Both the position numbers and the translations under genes were made by a program. Shown piece by piece: positions 7,507-15,109 of a stretch of 64,000 nucleotides of DNA. The number at the start of each line of letters is the position of its first letter. The stretch's first letter is position 1. The notes under the pieces are model-generated. The model made no database searches. It worked only from the letters and a program-made list of their open reading frames with translations, and was not told where the DNA came from. The DNA is from Pseudoxanthomonas koreensis_A. Lineage in GTDB: Bacteria; Pseudomonadota; Gammaproteobacteria; Xanthomonadales; Xanthomonadaceae. Location of the stretch: contig NZ_CP169056.1 of NCBI RefSeq assembly GCF_041890415.1, forward strand, positions 2,728,001-2,792,000, read 5' to 3'.

Positions 7507-8166
7507 ATGGTCGGTTCCGACGTGTCCTTCTTCAAGCGCAACGGCTTGTCGCTGGTGCTGGTCAGCCTGTTCGTGGCGTTCCTGGCCGCGCAGGTGCTGT
7601 CCGGGCACGCCTCCCACAACGAGGAACGCCAGCAGTCCGGGTTCGCGACGCTGACGCTGCTGGCCTATCTGCAATCCGGGCATTTCGTCTCGGCGACTTT
7701 CGAGAACTGGGAAAGCGAGTTCCTGCAGATGGGCATGTACGTGCTGCTCACCGTGTGGCTGCGCCAGCGCGGCTCGGCGGAGTCGCGCCCGCTGGACCCG
7801 GCGCAGGAACACGAGCGCATCGACCCGGGGCCGACGCCGTGGCCGGCGCGGGCCGGCGGCGTGGCCCGCCTGCTGTACGCCAACTCGCTGGCACTGGCCT
7901 TCTTCGCCCTGTTCCTGGCGTCGTTCGCGCTGCATGCGCTGGGCAGCTGGCGGCACGGCAACGAGGAGCGGCTGATGCACGGCCAACTGCCGCAGGCACT
8001 GGGCGAGCACCTGGCCGGCGCGCAGTTCTGGTTCGAGTCGTTCCAGAACTGGCAAAGCGAATTCCTGGCGGTGCTGGCCATCGTGGTGCTGTCGATCTGG
8101 CTGCGCCAGGACAAGTCGCCCGAGTCCAAGCCGGTGGATGCGCCGCACCGCCAGACCGGCACCTGA
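7507..8166 (+). CDS. DUF6766-family membrane protein with an internal duplication
   Basis: Encodes 219 residues from the ATG at 7507. Two homologous halves are visible: residues 12-97 (SLVLVSLFVAFLAAQVLSGH ... NWESEFLQMGMYVLLTVWLR) and 127-211 (SLALAFFALFLASFALHALG ... NWQSEFLAVLAIVVLSIWLR), each with two membrane spans and an E/QSEF motif, offset by about 114 residues. The family name is from my recollection of similar proteins; its function is unknown. It lies between two DUF892 genes in the stress-type group and is probably expressed with them. Confidence 0.75.
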   Translation: MVGSDVSFFKRNGLSLVLVSLFVAFLAAQVLSGHASHNEERQQSGFATLTLLAYLQSGHFVSATFENWESEFLQMGMYVLLTVWLRQRGSAESRPLDPAQEHERIDPGPTPWPARAGGVARLLYANSLALAFFALFLASFALHALGSWRHGNEERLMHGQLPQALGEHLAGAQFWFESFQNWQSEFLAVLAIVVLSIWLRQDKSPESKPVDAPHRQTGT

Positions 8167-8305
8167 GCCATGCACTGAACATGCTTTTCACCCGCACTGG
8201 ACCTGGCCGCAATACGGCCCCGGCTAGTGTCTGCATCAGCCCCCGCCCAAACCCGGGGGTTCCCTTTCAACGCTGACCCCACGTGTGACCCAGGAGTGAT
8301 TTGCC

Positions 8306-8812
8306 ATGAGCGTGAAGACCATTGAAGAACTTTTCATCCACGAGCTGTCCGACGTCTACAGCGCCGAGAAGCAGATGACCAAGGCGCTCCCGCGCCTGGC
8401 CCGCGCCGCCGAGCACCCGAAGCTGGTGGCGGCGTTCCAGGCCCATCTGGAGGAGACCGAAGGCCAGATCGAGCGCATCGACCAGGTGGTGGAGCTGCTC
8501 GGCATCCGGCTCAAGCGCATCAAGTGCGCGGCGATGGAAGGCCTGGTGGAAGAGAGCAAGGACGTGATCGATTCGATCCCGGCCGGCCCGCTGCGCGATG
8601 CCGCGCTGATCGGCGGTGCGCAGAAGGTGGAGCACTACGAGATCGCCTCGTACGGCACCCTTGCGGCACTGGCCAAGCAGCTTGGCTACAAGGACGCGCT
8701 GAAGCTGCTGCTGGAAACCCTGGAAGAGGAAAAGGCCACCGACGAGAAGCTGACGGTGCTGGCCGAGCAGGGCGGCAACCAGCGCGCCGCGGCCGAGCGC
8801 AAGGCGGCCTGA
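8306..8812 (+). CDS. DUF892 / YciE-like ferritin-like protein (copy 2)
   Basis: Encodes 168 residues starting MSVKTIEELFIHELSDVYSA, the typical YciE N terminus (LxxLFxxELxDxYxAE). Metal-ligand helices follow: HLEETEGQIERIDQVVELLG, then AQKVEHYEIASYGTLAALAK, then LLETLEEEKATDEKLTVLAE. It is closer to E. coli YciE than the copy at 6896. A strong intrinsic terminator follows at 8846-8872, so this is the last gene of the stress-type group. The protein is expected to be cytosolic and stress-induced; its exact chemistry is unknown. Confidence 0.9.
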   Translation: MSVKTIEELFIHELSDVYSAEKQMTKALPRLARAAEHPKLVAAFQAHLEETEGQIERIDQVVELLGIRLKRIKCAAMEGLVEESKDVIDSIPAGPLRDAALIGGAQKVEHYEIASYGTLAALAKQLGYKDALKLLLETLEEEKATDEKLTVLAEQGGNQRAAAERKAA

Positions 8813-8845
8813 TCGGCGACGGACGCCGCGAGCGCAAGCTGTCAC

Positions 8846-8872
8846 GTGCCGCCCTCAGGGGCGGCACTTTTT
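8846..8872 (+). terminator. Intrinsic terminator after the DUF892 gene
   Basis: GTGCCGCCC, loop TCAG, GGGCGGCAC, then TTTTT: a perfect 9-bp GC stem followed by a T-run, 33 bp after the stop codon at 8812. Confidence 0.92.
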
Positions 8873-8980
8873 CAAGCGACGAGGAGGCGCACGCAATACT
8901 GCGGCGCTTCGACATGTGGAATGCAGATCGATATGTGGTGTACCAGATCGTTCCAGCCTGGCTGGCGGCTGGACGCCACC

Positions 8981-9057
8981 TGTAGGAGCCGGCCTCGCCG
9001 GCGACCGCGCGACATATCCAGCCCCTGCGAGGTCGCCGGCGAGGCCGGCTCCTACAA
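8981..9057. repeat. REP-pair (REPIN-like) inverted repeat 1
   Basis: The left arm begins TGTAGGAGCCGGCCTCGCCG and is matched over about 26 bp by a right arm ending CGGCTCCTACA, with a ~24-bp spacer. Such extragenic palindromes are common in Xanthomonadaceae and are moved by RAYT transposases; none is in this window. The rest of 8813-9226 holds only a terminator and a second element. Confidence 0.88.
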
Positions 9058-9140
9058 CAGCCCCCGCGCACTACGGCAACGCATCCGCATTCCCCTCATC
9101 CGGGAGACGAATCCTTGCCCCCTGACGGCTGGACGCCTCC

Positions 9141-9218
9141 TGTAGGAGCCGGTCTCGCCGGCGACCGCGCGACATATGCATGCCCCTGCGGGGTCGCGCC
9201 CAAGGGACGCTCCTACAA
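9141..9218. repeat. REP-pair (REPIN-like) inverted repeat 2, with a different right arm
   Basis: The left arm and about 15 bp of left flank repeat element 1 almost exactly, 160 bp further on. The right arm differs: it carries CGCGCCCAAGGGACGCTCCT instead of the mirror of the left arm. This is consistent with two REP subtypes combining. It lies just after the GntP gene's stop. Confidence 0.85.
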
Positions 9219-9226
9219 CGCGCGCT

Positions 9227-10534
9227 TCACACCACCAGGTCGAGCAGCAGCACCCCGCCCAGGCCGATGATGGAGATGGTGGTTTCCATCACGGTCCAGG
9301 ACACGAAGGTCTGCTTCATCGACAGGTTGAAGAACTCCTTGAACATCCAGAACGCCGAGTCGTTGACGTGCGAGCCGAACACGCTGCCCGCACCGACGGC
9401 CAGCACCATCAGTTCCGGCGAGGCACCGGTGCTGGCGATCAGCGGCGCGACGATGCCGGCGGCGGTGATCACCGCCACCGTGGCCGAGCCGATCATCACC
9501 CGCAGCAGTGCGGTGGCCAGCCAGGCGAAGATCAGCGGCGGCATGTGCCAGGCCTCGCTGAGCGCGGCAATCTGCGCGCCCACGCCGCTGTCCACCAGCA
9601 CCTGCTTGAACACGCCGCCGGCGGTGATGATGAGCACGATCACCGCGATGCCGGAAATGGCCGCGTTGAGCCAGCGCGTCTGCGTGCCCAGGTCCACGCC
9701 GCGGCGGTGGCCAAGCCAGTAGAACGCCACCAGCACCGACAGCAGCAGGGCCACGGTGGGGTTGCCCAGGAACAGCAGCGCGTCACGGGCCAGGCCTTCG
9801 GGCATCAGGCCGTCGGCCAGCACCGACAGCCCGATCAGCAGCACCGGCGACAGCGCGATCAGGAACGCGCTGGCGGTGCCCGGCAACTCCTTGTGCTCGG
9901 TGCTGGAGGAGAACAGGTCCAGCATCGGCGGGTTGATGCCCTGCATGCGCCGGCCCAGGAAGGGCCCTGCGATCACCACCGCCGGGATCGCCATCAGGAT
10001 GCCGTACACCAGGGTCATGCCCATGTCCGCGCCGAACGCGTTGACCAGGATCACCGGGCCAGGATGCGGCGGCAGGAAACAGTGGGTGGTGCTGAGCGAG
10101 GCCACCGTGGGGATGGCCAGGTACAGGATCGGCAGCCCGGTCCTGCGCGCCAGCGAGAAGATCAGCGGCACCAGGATGATGAAGCCGGCATTGAAGTACA
10201 GCGGGATGCCGACCAGGAAGCCGGTGAGCAGCAGCGCCCACTGGATGTTCTTCTCGCCGAAACGGGCGATCAGCACGTTGGCGATCTTCTGCGCGGCGCC
10301 GCTTTCCTCCAGCACCTTGCCGAGGATGGCGCCGAGCACGATCACCAGGGCCAGCCCGGCCAGGGTGCTGCCCACGCCTTTGTCCACGGTCTTGAGCAGC
10401 TCCTGCGGCGACATGCCCAGGGCCAGACCCATCGGGATGGCGACGATCAGCAGCGACAGGAACGGGCTGAGCTTGCGTGCGGTGAGGAAGATCTGCAGCG
10501 CGATTGCAACTGCGATGATCAGGAACATGGTCAT
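9227..10534 (-). CDS. GntP-family organic acid:H+ symporter (probable xylonate/hexuronate uptake)
   Basis: Encodes 435 residues from the ATG at 10534, preceded by a GGGGAGGG ribosome site; a much longer open frame upstream is not part of the family. Around twelve hydrophobic spans are present, with GntP-typical segments SLSTTHCFLPPHPGPV, MIGSATVAVITAAGIVAPL and GSVFGSHVNDSAFWM. GntP members carry gluconate, idonate, fructuronate or related acids. Here it is the last gene of the glucuronoxylan operon, 112 bp after a YjhG-type xylonate dehydratase. E. coli pairs YjhG with the GntP member YjhF in the same way, so D-xylonate is a reasonable substrate; aldonate or fructuronate are alternatives. 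Confidence 0.88.
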   Translation of the reverse strand: MTMFLIIAVAIALQIFLTARKLSPFLSLLIVAIPMGLALGMSPQELLKTVDKGVGSTLAGLALVIVLGAILGKVLEESGAAQKIANVLIARFGEKNIQWALLLTGFLVGIPLYFNAGFIILVPLIFSLARRTGLPILYLAIPTVASLSTTHCFLPPHPGPVILVNAFGADMGMTLVYGILMAIPAVVIAGPFLGRRMQGINPPMLDLFSSSTEHKELPGTASAFLIALSPVLLIGLSVLADGLMPEGLARDALLFLGNPTVALLLSVLVAFYWLGHRRGVDLGTQTRWLNAAISGIAVIVLIITAGGVFKQVLVDSGVGAQIAALSEAWHMPPLIFAWLATALLRVMIGSATVAVITAAGIVAPLIASTGASPELMVLAVGAGSVFGSHVNDSAFWMFKEFFNLSMKQTFVSWTVMETTISIIGLGGVLLLDLVV

Positions 10535-10646
10535 GGCGATCGCCCTCCCCGGCGATGGCGGGTGGTGGTTCTGGTCAGGTCGGGGTTGGGTGGCGCATGC
10601 ACGTGGTGGCCCGGTGGCTGCCGGCGGCCTGGTGCGTGCGCGCGCA

Positions 10647-12668
10647 TCAGGCCGCGCTTCCCGCGCCGTCGGTGCCGCGCTGGTCCAATGCAGCGCGCCC
10701 GGCACGCAGCAGCTCGATGATCCGGTCCACGTCGTAGACGCAGCCGCTCCAGGTGCCGCCACCGGCATCCTGCAACGCAGCCCACAAGCGGGTGTCGGCC
10801 GGCAGGCGCGGATGCGGCGCGATGGCCGGGTGCAGCGCGCGCGCGGCCAGCAGCGTCGCGGCGGCGTCCGGATCCAGCGGTGCATCCGGGTCGGTGCCGA
10901 TGAAGTCGATGCTGCCATGCAGGCGCACCCGGTCGATCTCGATGCGCACCACGTCACCGTCGCGCAGGCGCCCGATCGGCCCGCCGGACAATGCCTCCGG
11001 GCCGACATGGCCGATGCATGCGCCGGTGGACACGCCGGAGAAGCGCGCATCGGTGATCACCGCCACGTGCTTGCCCCAGGGCAGGTGCTTGAGCGCGGAG
11101 GTGAGCTGGTAGGTCTCCTCCATGCCGGTGCCGGCCGGGCCGCAGCCTGCCAGCACCACGACATCGCCGGCGCGCACCGCGTCGTCGCCCTTGGACTTGA
11201 TCGCGCGGATCGCGTCGCGCTCGGTGGCGAACACGCGCGCCGGGCCGGTATGCCGATACACGTTGTCCGCATCGATGACCGATGGATCGATGGAGGTGGC
11301 CTTGATCACCGAGCCGTCCGGCGCCAGGTTGCCGCGCGGGAACACCAGCGCGCTGGACATGCCGGCGGCGCGCGCTACGTCCGGGCCCATGATCACATTG
11401 TCCGGATCCACGCCGTCCAGTTCGCGCAGGCGCTCGCGGGCGATGCGGCGTGCATCGCTGCGCTCCCACCAGTCCAGGGTGTCGCCCAGCGGGCGGCCGG
11501 TGACGGTCAGCGCGTCCAGGTGCAGCAGGCCCATGCGCCGCAGGTGCAGCATCACCTCGGGCACGCCGCCGGCCATGAACACCTGCACGGTGGGATGGTG
11601 GCGCGGGCCGTTGGGCAGCGCGTCGACCAGGCGCGGGGTGGCGCGGTTGGCGCGCACCCAGTCGTCCACGGTGGGGCGTTCGACGCCGGCGGCGTGCGCG
11701 ATGGCCGGCACGTGCAGCAGCAGGTTGGTCGAGCCGCCGAATGCGGCGTGCACCACCAGCGCGTTCTCCACCGCCTGGCGGGTGAGGATGGCCGCCAGCG
11801 GCGTGCCCTGCCCGGCCAGTGCCATCAGCGCCAGCGCCGAGCGGTGCGCGATGTCGATCCACGCCGGTTCGCCCGAGGGCGCCAGCGCGCTGTGCGGCAA
11901 GGCAATGCCCAGCGCTTCGGCAATCACCTGCGAGGTCGCGGCGGTGCCGAGGAACTGGCAGCCGCCACCGGGCGAACCGCAGGCGCGGCAACCCATGGCC
12001 GCGGCATGTTCAAGGTCGATCAGCCCGTGCGAGAAGCGCGCGCCGATGGTCTGCACGATGGCGGTGTCCTCGGCGCCACGCGCCGGCAGGGTGACGCCGC
12101 CGGGCACGATGACGCCCGGCAGGTCGCCGCAGCCGGCCAGGGCCAGCATCATCGCCGGCAGGCCCTTGTCGCAGGTGGCCACGCCCAGCACGCCGCGGCG
12201 CACGGGCAGCGAGCGCACCAGGCGCCGCATCACCACCGCCGCATCGTTGCGGTACGGCAGGCTGTCGAACATGCCGGTGGTGCCCTGGGTGCGGCCATCG
12301 CAGGGGTCCGAACAGGCAACCGAGAACGGCAGGCCGCCGTTGGCCGCGAAGGTCCTGGCCGCGGTGCGCACCATCTGGTCCAGCTCCCAGTGGCCGGTGT
12401 GCAGGCCAAGCGCGACCGGCTGGCCGTCCTCGGCGCGCAGGCCGCCCTGGGTGCTGACGATGAGGTAGGGGTCGCGCGCCACTTCCGAGGCGCGCCAGCC
12501 CATGCCCGCGTTCTGGGTCATGCCGAACAGGTGGCCGCTGGGCGAGTCGCGCAGGGTCTGCTCGTCGATCGGCAGCCGCCCCGGCGGGCCTTCGCCCGAC
12601 GTGCGGGAGGCGGCCAGCGCGGTGCCGTCGCCGAGCAGGACGTCCAGGCCGGGGGCGTGTGCGCTCAT
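10647..12668 (-). CDS. YjhG/YagF-type D-xylonate dehydratase (IlvD/Edd family)
   Basis: Encodes 673 residues from the ATG at 12668. Iron-sulfur ligands are seen in SDPCDGRTQGTTGMFDSLPY, ATCDKGLPA and MGCRACGSPGGGCQF, the IlvD/Edd pattern. The stretch PGGVTLPARGAEDTAIVQTI and the length fit the YjhG/YagF branch, whose characterised members convert D-xylonate to 2-keto-3-deoxyxylonate. The start overlaps the stop of the FAH-family gene by 4 bp (ATGA), so translation is probably coupled: consecutive steps of one pathway. The branch assignment is by motif and context, not by alignment, so a related aldonate remains possible. Confidence 0.87.
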   Translation of the reverse strand: MSAHAPGLDVLLGDGTALAASRTSGEGPPGRLPIDEQTLRDSPSGHLFGMTQNAGMGWRASEVARDPYLIVSTQGGLRAEDGQPVALGLHTGHWELDQMVRTAARTFAANGGLPFSVACSDPCDGRTQGTTGMFDSLPYRNDAAVVMRRLVRSLPVRRGVLGVATCDKGLPAMMLALAGCGDLPGVIVPGGVTLPARGAEDTAIVQTIGARFSHGLIDLEHAAAMGCRACGSPGGGCQFLGTAATSQVIAEALGIALPHSALAPSGEPAWIDIAHRSALALMALAGQGTPLAAILTRQAVENALVVHAAFGGSTNLLLHVPAIAHAAGVERPTVDDWVRANRATPRLVDALPNGPRHHPTVQVFMAGGVPEVMLHLRRMGLLHLDALTVTGRPLGDTLDWWERSDARRIARERLRELDGVDPDNVIMGPDVARAAGMSSALVFPRGNLAPDGSVIKATSIDPSVIDADNVYRHTGPARVFATERDAIRAIKSKGDDAVRAGDVVVLAGCGPAGTGMEETYQLTSALKHLPWGKHVAVITDARFSGVSTGACIGHVGPEALSGGPIGRLRDGDVVRIEIDRVRLHGSIDFIGTDPDAPLDPDAAATLLAARALHPAIAPHPRLPADTRLWAALQDAGGGTWSGCVYDVDRIIELLRAGRAALDQRGTDGAGSAA

Positions 12669-13486
12669 TGCACCGGGTTCTCGAGGACCAGGCCGTCGAT
12701 GCCGATGCGCACCACGTCGCCGGTGCGCAGGCTGAAATCCTCGCCGGGCACGATGCCGGTGCCGGTGAACAGGAATGCGCCCTGCGGGAAGCTCAACTCG
12801 CGGAACAGGAACTCGGCAAGCTCCGGCAGGCGACGCTTGATCTGCGATGTGCGCGTGTTGCCGGAGAACGCCACCGCACCGGCGCGCTCGATTTCCAGGC
12901 TGATCGGCAGGTCGGTCATGTCCTGCGCCGCGCACAGGCGAATGCCCGGACCCAGCGCGCAGCCGCCGTCATAGACCTTGGCCTGCGGCAGGTACAGCGG
13001 GTTCTCGCCCTCGATGCTGCGCGAGGACACATCGTTGCCCACGGTATAACCGCGGATCACGCCGGCGGTGTCCAGCAGCAGCACCAGTTCGGGCTCGGGC
13101 ACGTCCCAGGCACTGTCGGCGCGCACGCGGATGCCGCCGCCATGGCCGGCCACGCGCCAGCCGGCGGCCTTGAAGAACAGCTCCGGACGCTCGGCCGCAT
13201 ACACCTTCTGGTACACGTCGGCGGTTTGCGATTCGGCTTCGCGCGCCATGCGGCTGCTCAGGTAGGTGACGCCGCTGGCCCAGGCTTCCTGTGCGTCCTC
13301 GATCGGCGCCAGCAGCGGCGCCAGCGCGCGCTCGCCAAGCGGCATCGCCTGCAGCGCGGCCGGTGCCTGGGCGGCGGGCAGCGCCAGCCATGCGGCGAGG
13401 CTGAAGCCGACCGGAAGATAGTGACCGTCCAGAGCCCAGCAGGGCCCGTCGTCGGCGGTGGCATGGCGGGTGAGGAACATGGTCAT
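12665..13486 (-). CDS. FAH-family 2-keto-3-deoxy-acid dehydratase (probable XylX-type)
   Basis: Encodes 273 residues from the ATG at 13486. The fumarylacetoacetate-hydrolase fold is shown by VPEPELVLLLDTAGVIRGYT, GNDVSSRSIEGENPLYLPQA (the NDVSxR metal/active-site region), YDGGCALGPGI and LFTGTGIVPGEDFSL. In pentonate pathways an FAH protein dehydrates 2-keto-3-deoxyxylonate to 2-oxoglutarate semialdehyde. Its coupling to the xylonate dehydratase gene by a 4-bp overlap supports that role. The next Weimberg enzyme, 2-oxoglutarate semialdehyde dehydrogenase, is not in the window. Alternative: a lyase acting on another 2-keto-3-deoxy acid. Confidence 0.82.
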   Translation of the reverse strand: MTMFLTRHATADDGPCWALDGHYLPVGFSLAAWLALPAAQAPAALQAMPLGERALAPLLAPIEDAQEAWASGVTYLSSRMAREAESQTADVYQKVYAAERPELFFKAAGWRVAGHGGGIRVRADSAWDVPEPELVLLLDTAGVIRGYTVGNDVSSRSIEGENPLYLPQAKVYDGGCALGPGIRLCAAQDMTDLPISLEIERAGAVAFSGNTRTSQIKRRLPELAEFLFRELSFPQGAFLFTGTGIVPGEDFSLRTGDVVRIGIDGLVLENPVQ

Positions 13487-13514
13487 GGCGGCTCCTGTAC
13501 GGACGCGTGGAAGG

Positions 13515-15005
13515 TCAGCGCGGATCGGCTGCGGCAAGGGCATTGCTGACTGCGGCCGGGCTTGCATCGCCCAGCGCGGCATAGGACTGCTGCATGGCAT
13601 CGACGAAGCGCGCATCGGCCGCCAGCGGCGCCAACACCGCCGGCAAGCGCAGGAACGCGGGCACGTCATGCGCGGCATCGCCAGTGGCGGCGCGGCCGAT
13701 GGCGGCCAGCTCGTCGCCCAGTGGATCGACCAGGGCCACCCCGCGCCGGGCCTGGCGGCGGACAAAATGCATCCAGCCGGCCAGCGGCAGGCACAGCCGC
13801 TCGATGCTGCGGCCGGCGGCCAGCGCCTCGGCAATGGTGTCCAGCAACCGCACCGGCAACTTCTGCGAGCCATCCCATGCGATCTGCAGCAGCAGGTGGC
13901 GGATGGCGGGGTTGCCGAAGCGCTGCAGGATCGCATCCACGTAGGCATCCGGATCGAACCGGTCCGGCAACACCAGCGAGGGCACGATGTCGCGGCGCAT
14001 GAGCTGTTCGACGAAGCCGGCCAGCACCGGGTGGCGCATCGCCTCGGCCACCGTCTCCAGCTCCAGCAGCGCGCCCAGGTACGCCAGCGCCGAATGCGGC
14101 GCGTTGAGCAGGCGCAGCTTGGCCCGGTCGTAGCCGGCGATGTCGCCGCTCATCACCACGCCCACCTGTTCCAGCGCCGGGCGGCCATGCCGGAAGTCGT
14201 CCTCCACCACCCACTGCGTATAGGGCTCGCGCTGCACCGGCCAGGCGTCGGCCACGCCCAGGGCGGTGGCCACGCGGGCGCGCAGGGCGTCGTCGGTGGC
14301 CGGGGTGATGCTGTCCACCATCGAGCGCGGGAACGACACCTCGCGCGCGATCCAGTCGGCAAGGGCGGGGTCGAGCCGGCGCGTGTAATCGAGGACCGCG
14401 CTGCGCAGGCGGCCGCCGTTGTCGGCCAGGTTGTCGCAGCTGAGCACGGTGAATGGCGCCACCCCGCGCGCACGCCGCAGGCGCAGGCCTTCGGCCAGCC
14501 AGCCGATGGCGCTGACCGGCACGTCGGGCGTGGCCAGGTCGCGGACGATGTCCGGGTGCGCGGCATCCACGCCGTCGGCGGACAGGCAATAGCCCTTCTC
14601 GGTGATGGTCAGGGTGACCAGGCGCACCTGCGGATCGGCCAGGCGCGCCATCACCGCGGCGCCCTGGTCGCGTGCGCACAGCACCTCGGCGATCGCGCCG
14701 ATCACCCGCAGCCGCGGCTGCGCGTCGAGCAGCGCCAGGGTATACAAGCCGTCCTGCGGGCGCAGCGCATCACGCACGCCGGTGCTGTGCAGCGACACCG
14801 CGCAGATCGCCCAGTTCGGGTCGGACGCCAGCAGTGCATCCACGTAGGCGGCCTGGTGGGCACGATGGAACGAGCCGGCACCGAAATGGACGATGCCCAC
14901 CCGGGTCGCGGCGCGGTCGTAGCCCGGCACCTCCACCTCCGGCGGCAGGGCCGCCAGGGTGGCGGCGGAGAGGCGGTGTGGATCTGGAATGGCCGGAGAC
15001 GTCAT
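13515..15005 (-). CDS. uxuB: Mannitol dehydrogenase-family oxidoreductase, probable fructuronate reductase
   Basis: Encodes 496 residues from the ATG at 15005. The polyol-specific long-chain dehydrogenase signature is visible: VGIVHFGAGSFHRAHQAAYV near the N terminus (cofactor loop), VTLTITEKGYC, FTVLSCDNLADNGG, and the catalytic Lys region FPRSMVDSITPAT plus KLRLLNAPHSALAYLG. The family includes mannitol, arabinitol and tagaturonate/fructuronate enzymes. Next to a mannonate dehydratase and a GH67 alpha-glucuronidase, reduction of D-fructuronate to D-mannonate (UxuB) is the best reading. A 13-bp hairpin separates it from the upstream GH3 gene; the FAH gene follows 28 bp later. Confidence 0.82.
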   Translation of the reverse strand: MTSPAIPDPHRLSAATLAALPPEVEVPGYDRAATRVGIVHFGAGSFHRAHQAAYVDALLASDPNWAICAVSLHSTGVRDALRPQDGLYTLALLDAQPRLRVIGAIAEVLCARDQGAAVMARLADPQVRLVTLTITEKGYCLSADGVDAAHPDIVRDLATPDVPVSAIGWLAEGLRLRRARGVAPFTVLSCDNLADNGGRLRSAVLDYTRRLDPALADWIAREVSFPRSMVDSITPATDDALRARVATALGVADAWPVQREPYTQWVVEDDFRHGRPALEQVGVVMSGDIAGYDRAKLRLLNAPHSALAYLGALLELETVAEAMRHPVLAGFVEQLMRRDIVPSLVLPDRFDPDAYVDAILQRFGNPAIRHLLLQIAWDGSQKLPVRLLDTIAEALAAGRSIERLCLPLAGWMHFVRRQARRGVALVDPLGDELAAIGRAATGDAAHDVPAFLRLPAVLAPLAADARFVDAMQQSYAALGDASPAAVSNALAAADPR

Positions 15006-15063
15006 GGGAGCGTGCAGGTTGTCGGGAGCCTGGAAGGCGGAGCGTCCTTGCCGATGGCTGCGA

Positions 15064-15096
15064 CCCTGTCCTGCCGCGGTCAGCGGCAGGACAGGG
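15064..15096 (-). promoter_or_regulatory. Large intercistronic hairpin between the GH3 and uxuB genes
   Basis: CCCTGTCCTGCCG and its exact complement CGGCAGGACAGGG flank a 7-base loop. There is no T-run on the - strand, so it is not a standard terminator. It lies 13 bp after the GH3 stop and may protect the upstream mRNA or reduce expression of the downstream genes. Confidence 0.75.
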
Positions 15097-15109
15097 CCGG
15101 GATGGAGGA

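Noticed and set aside
9756..12974. A 1072-residue open frame on the + strand
   Set aside because: It runs antisense to the GntP and xylonate dehydratase genes. Long opposite-strand frames are expected in 70% GC DNA, and its translation is low-complexity with no domain.
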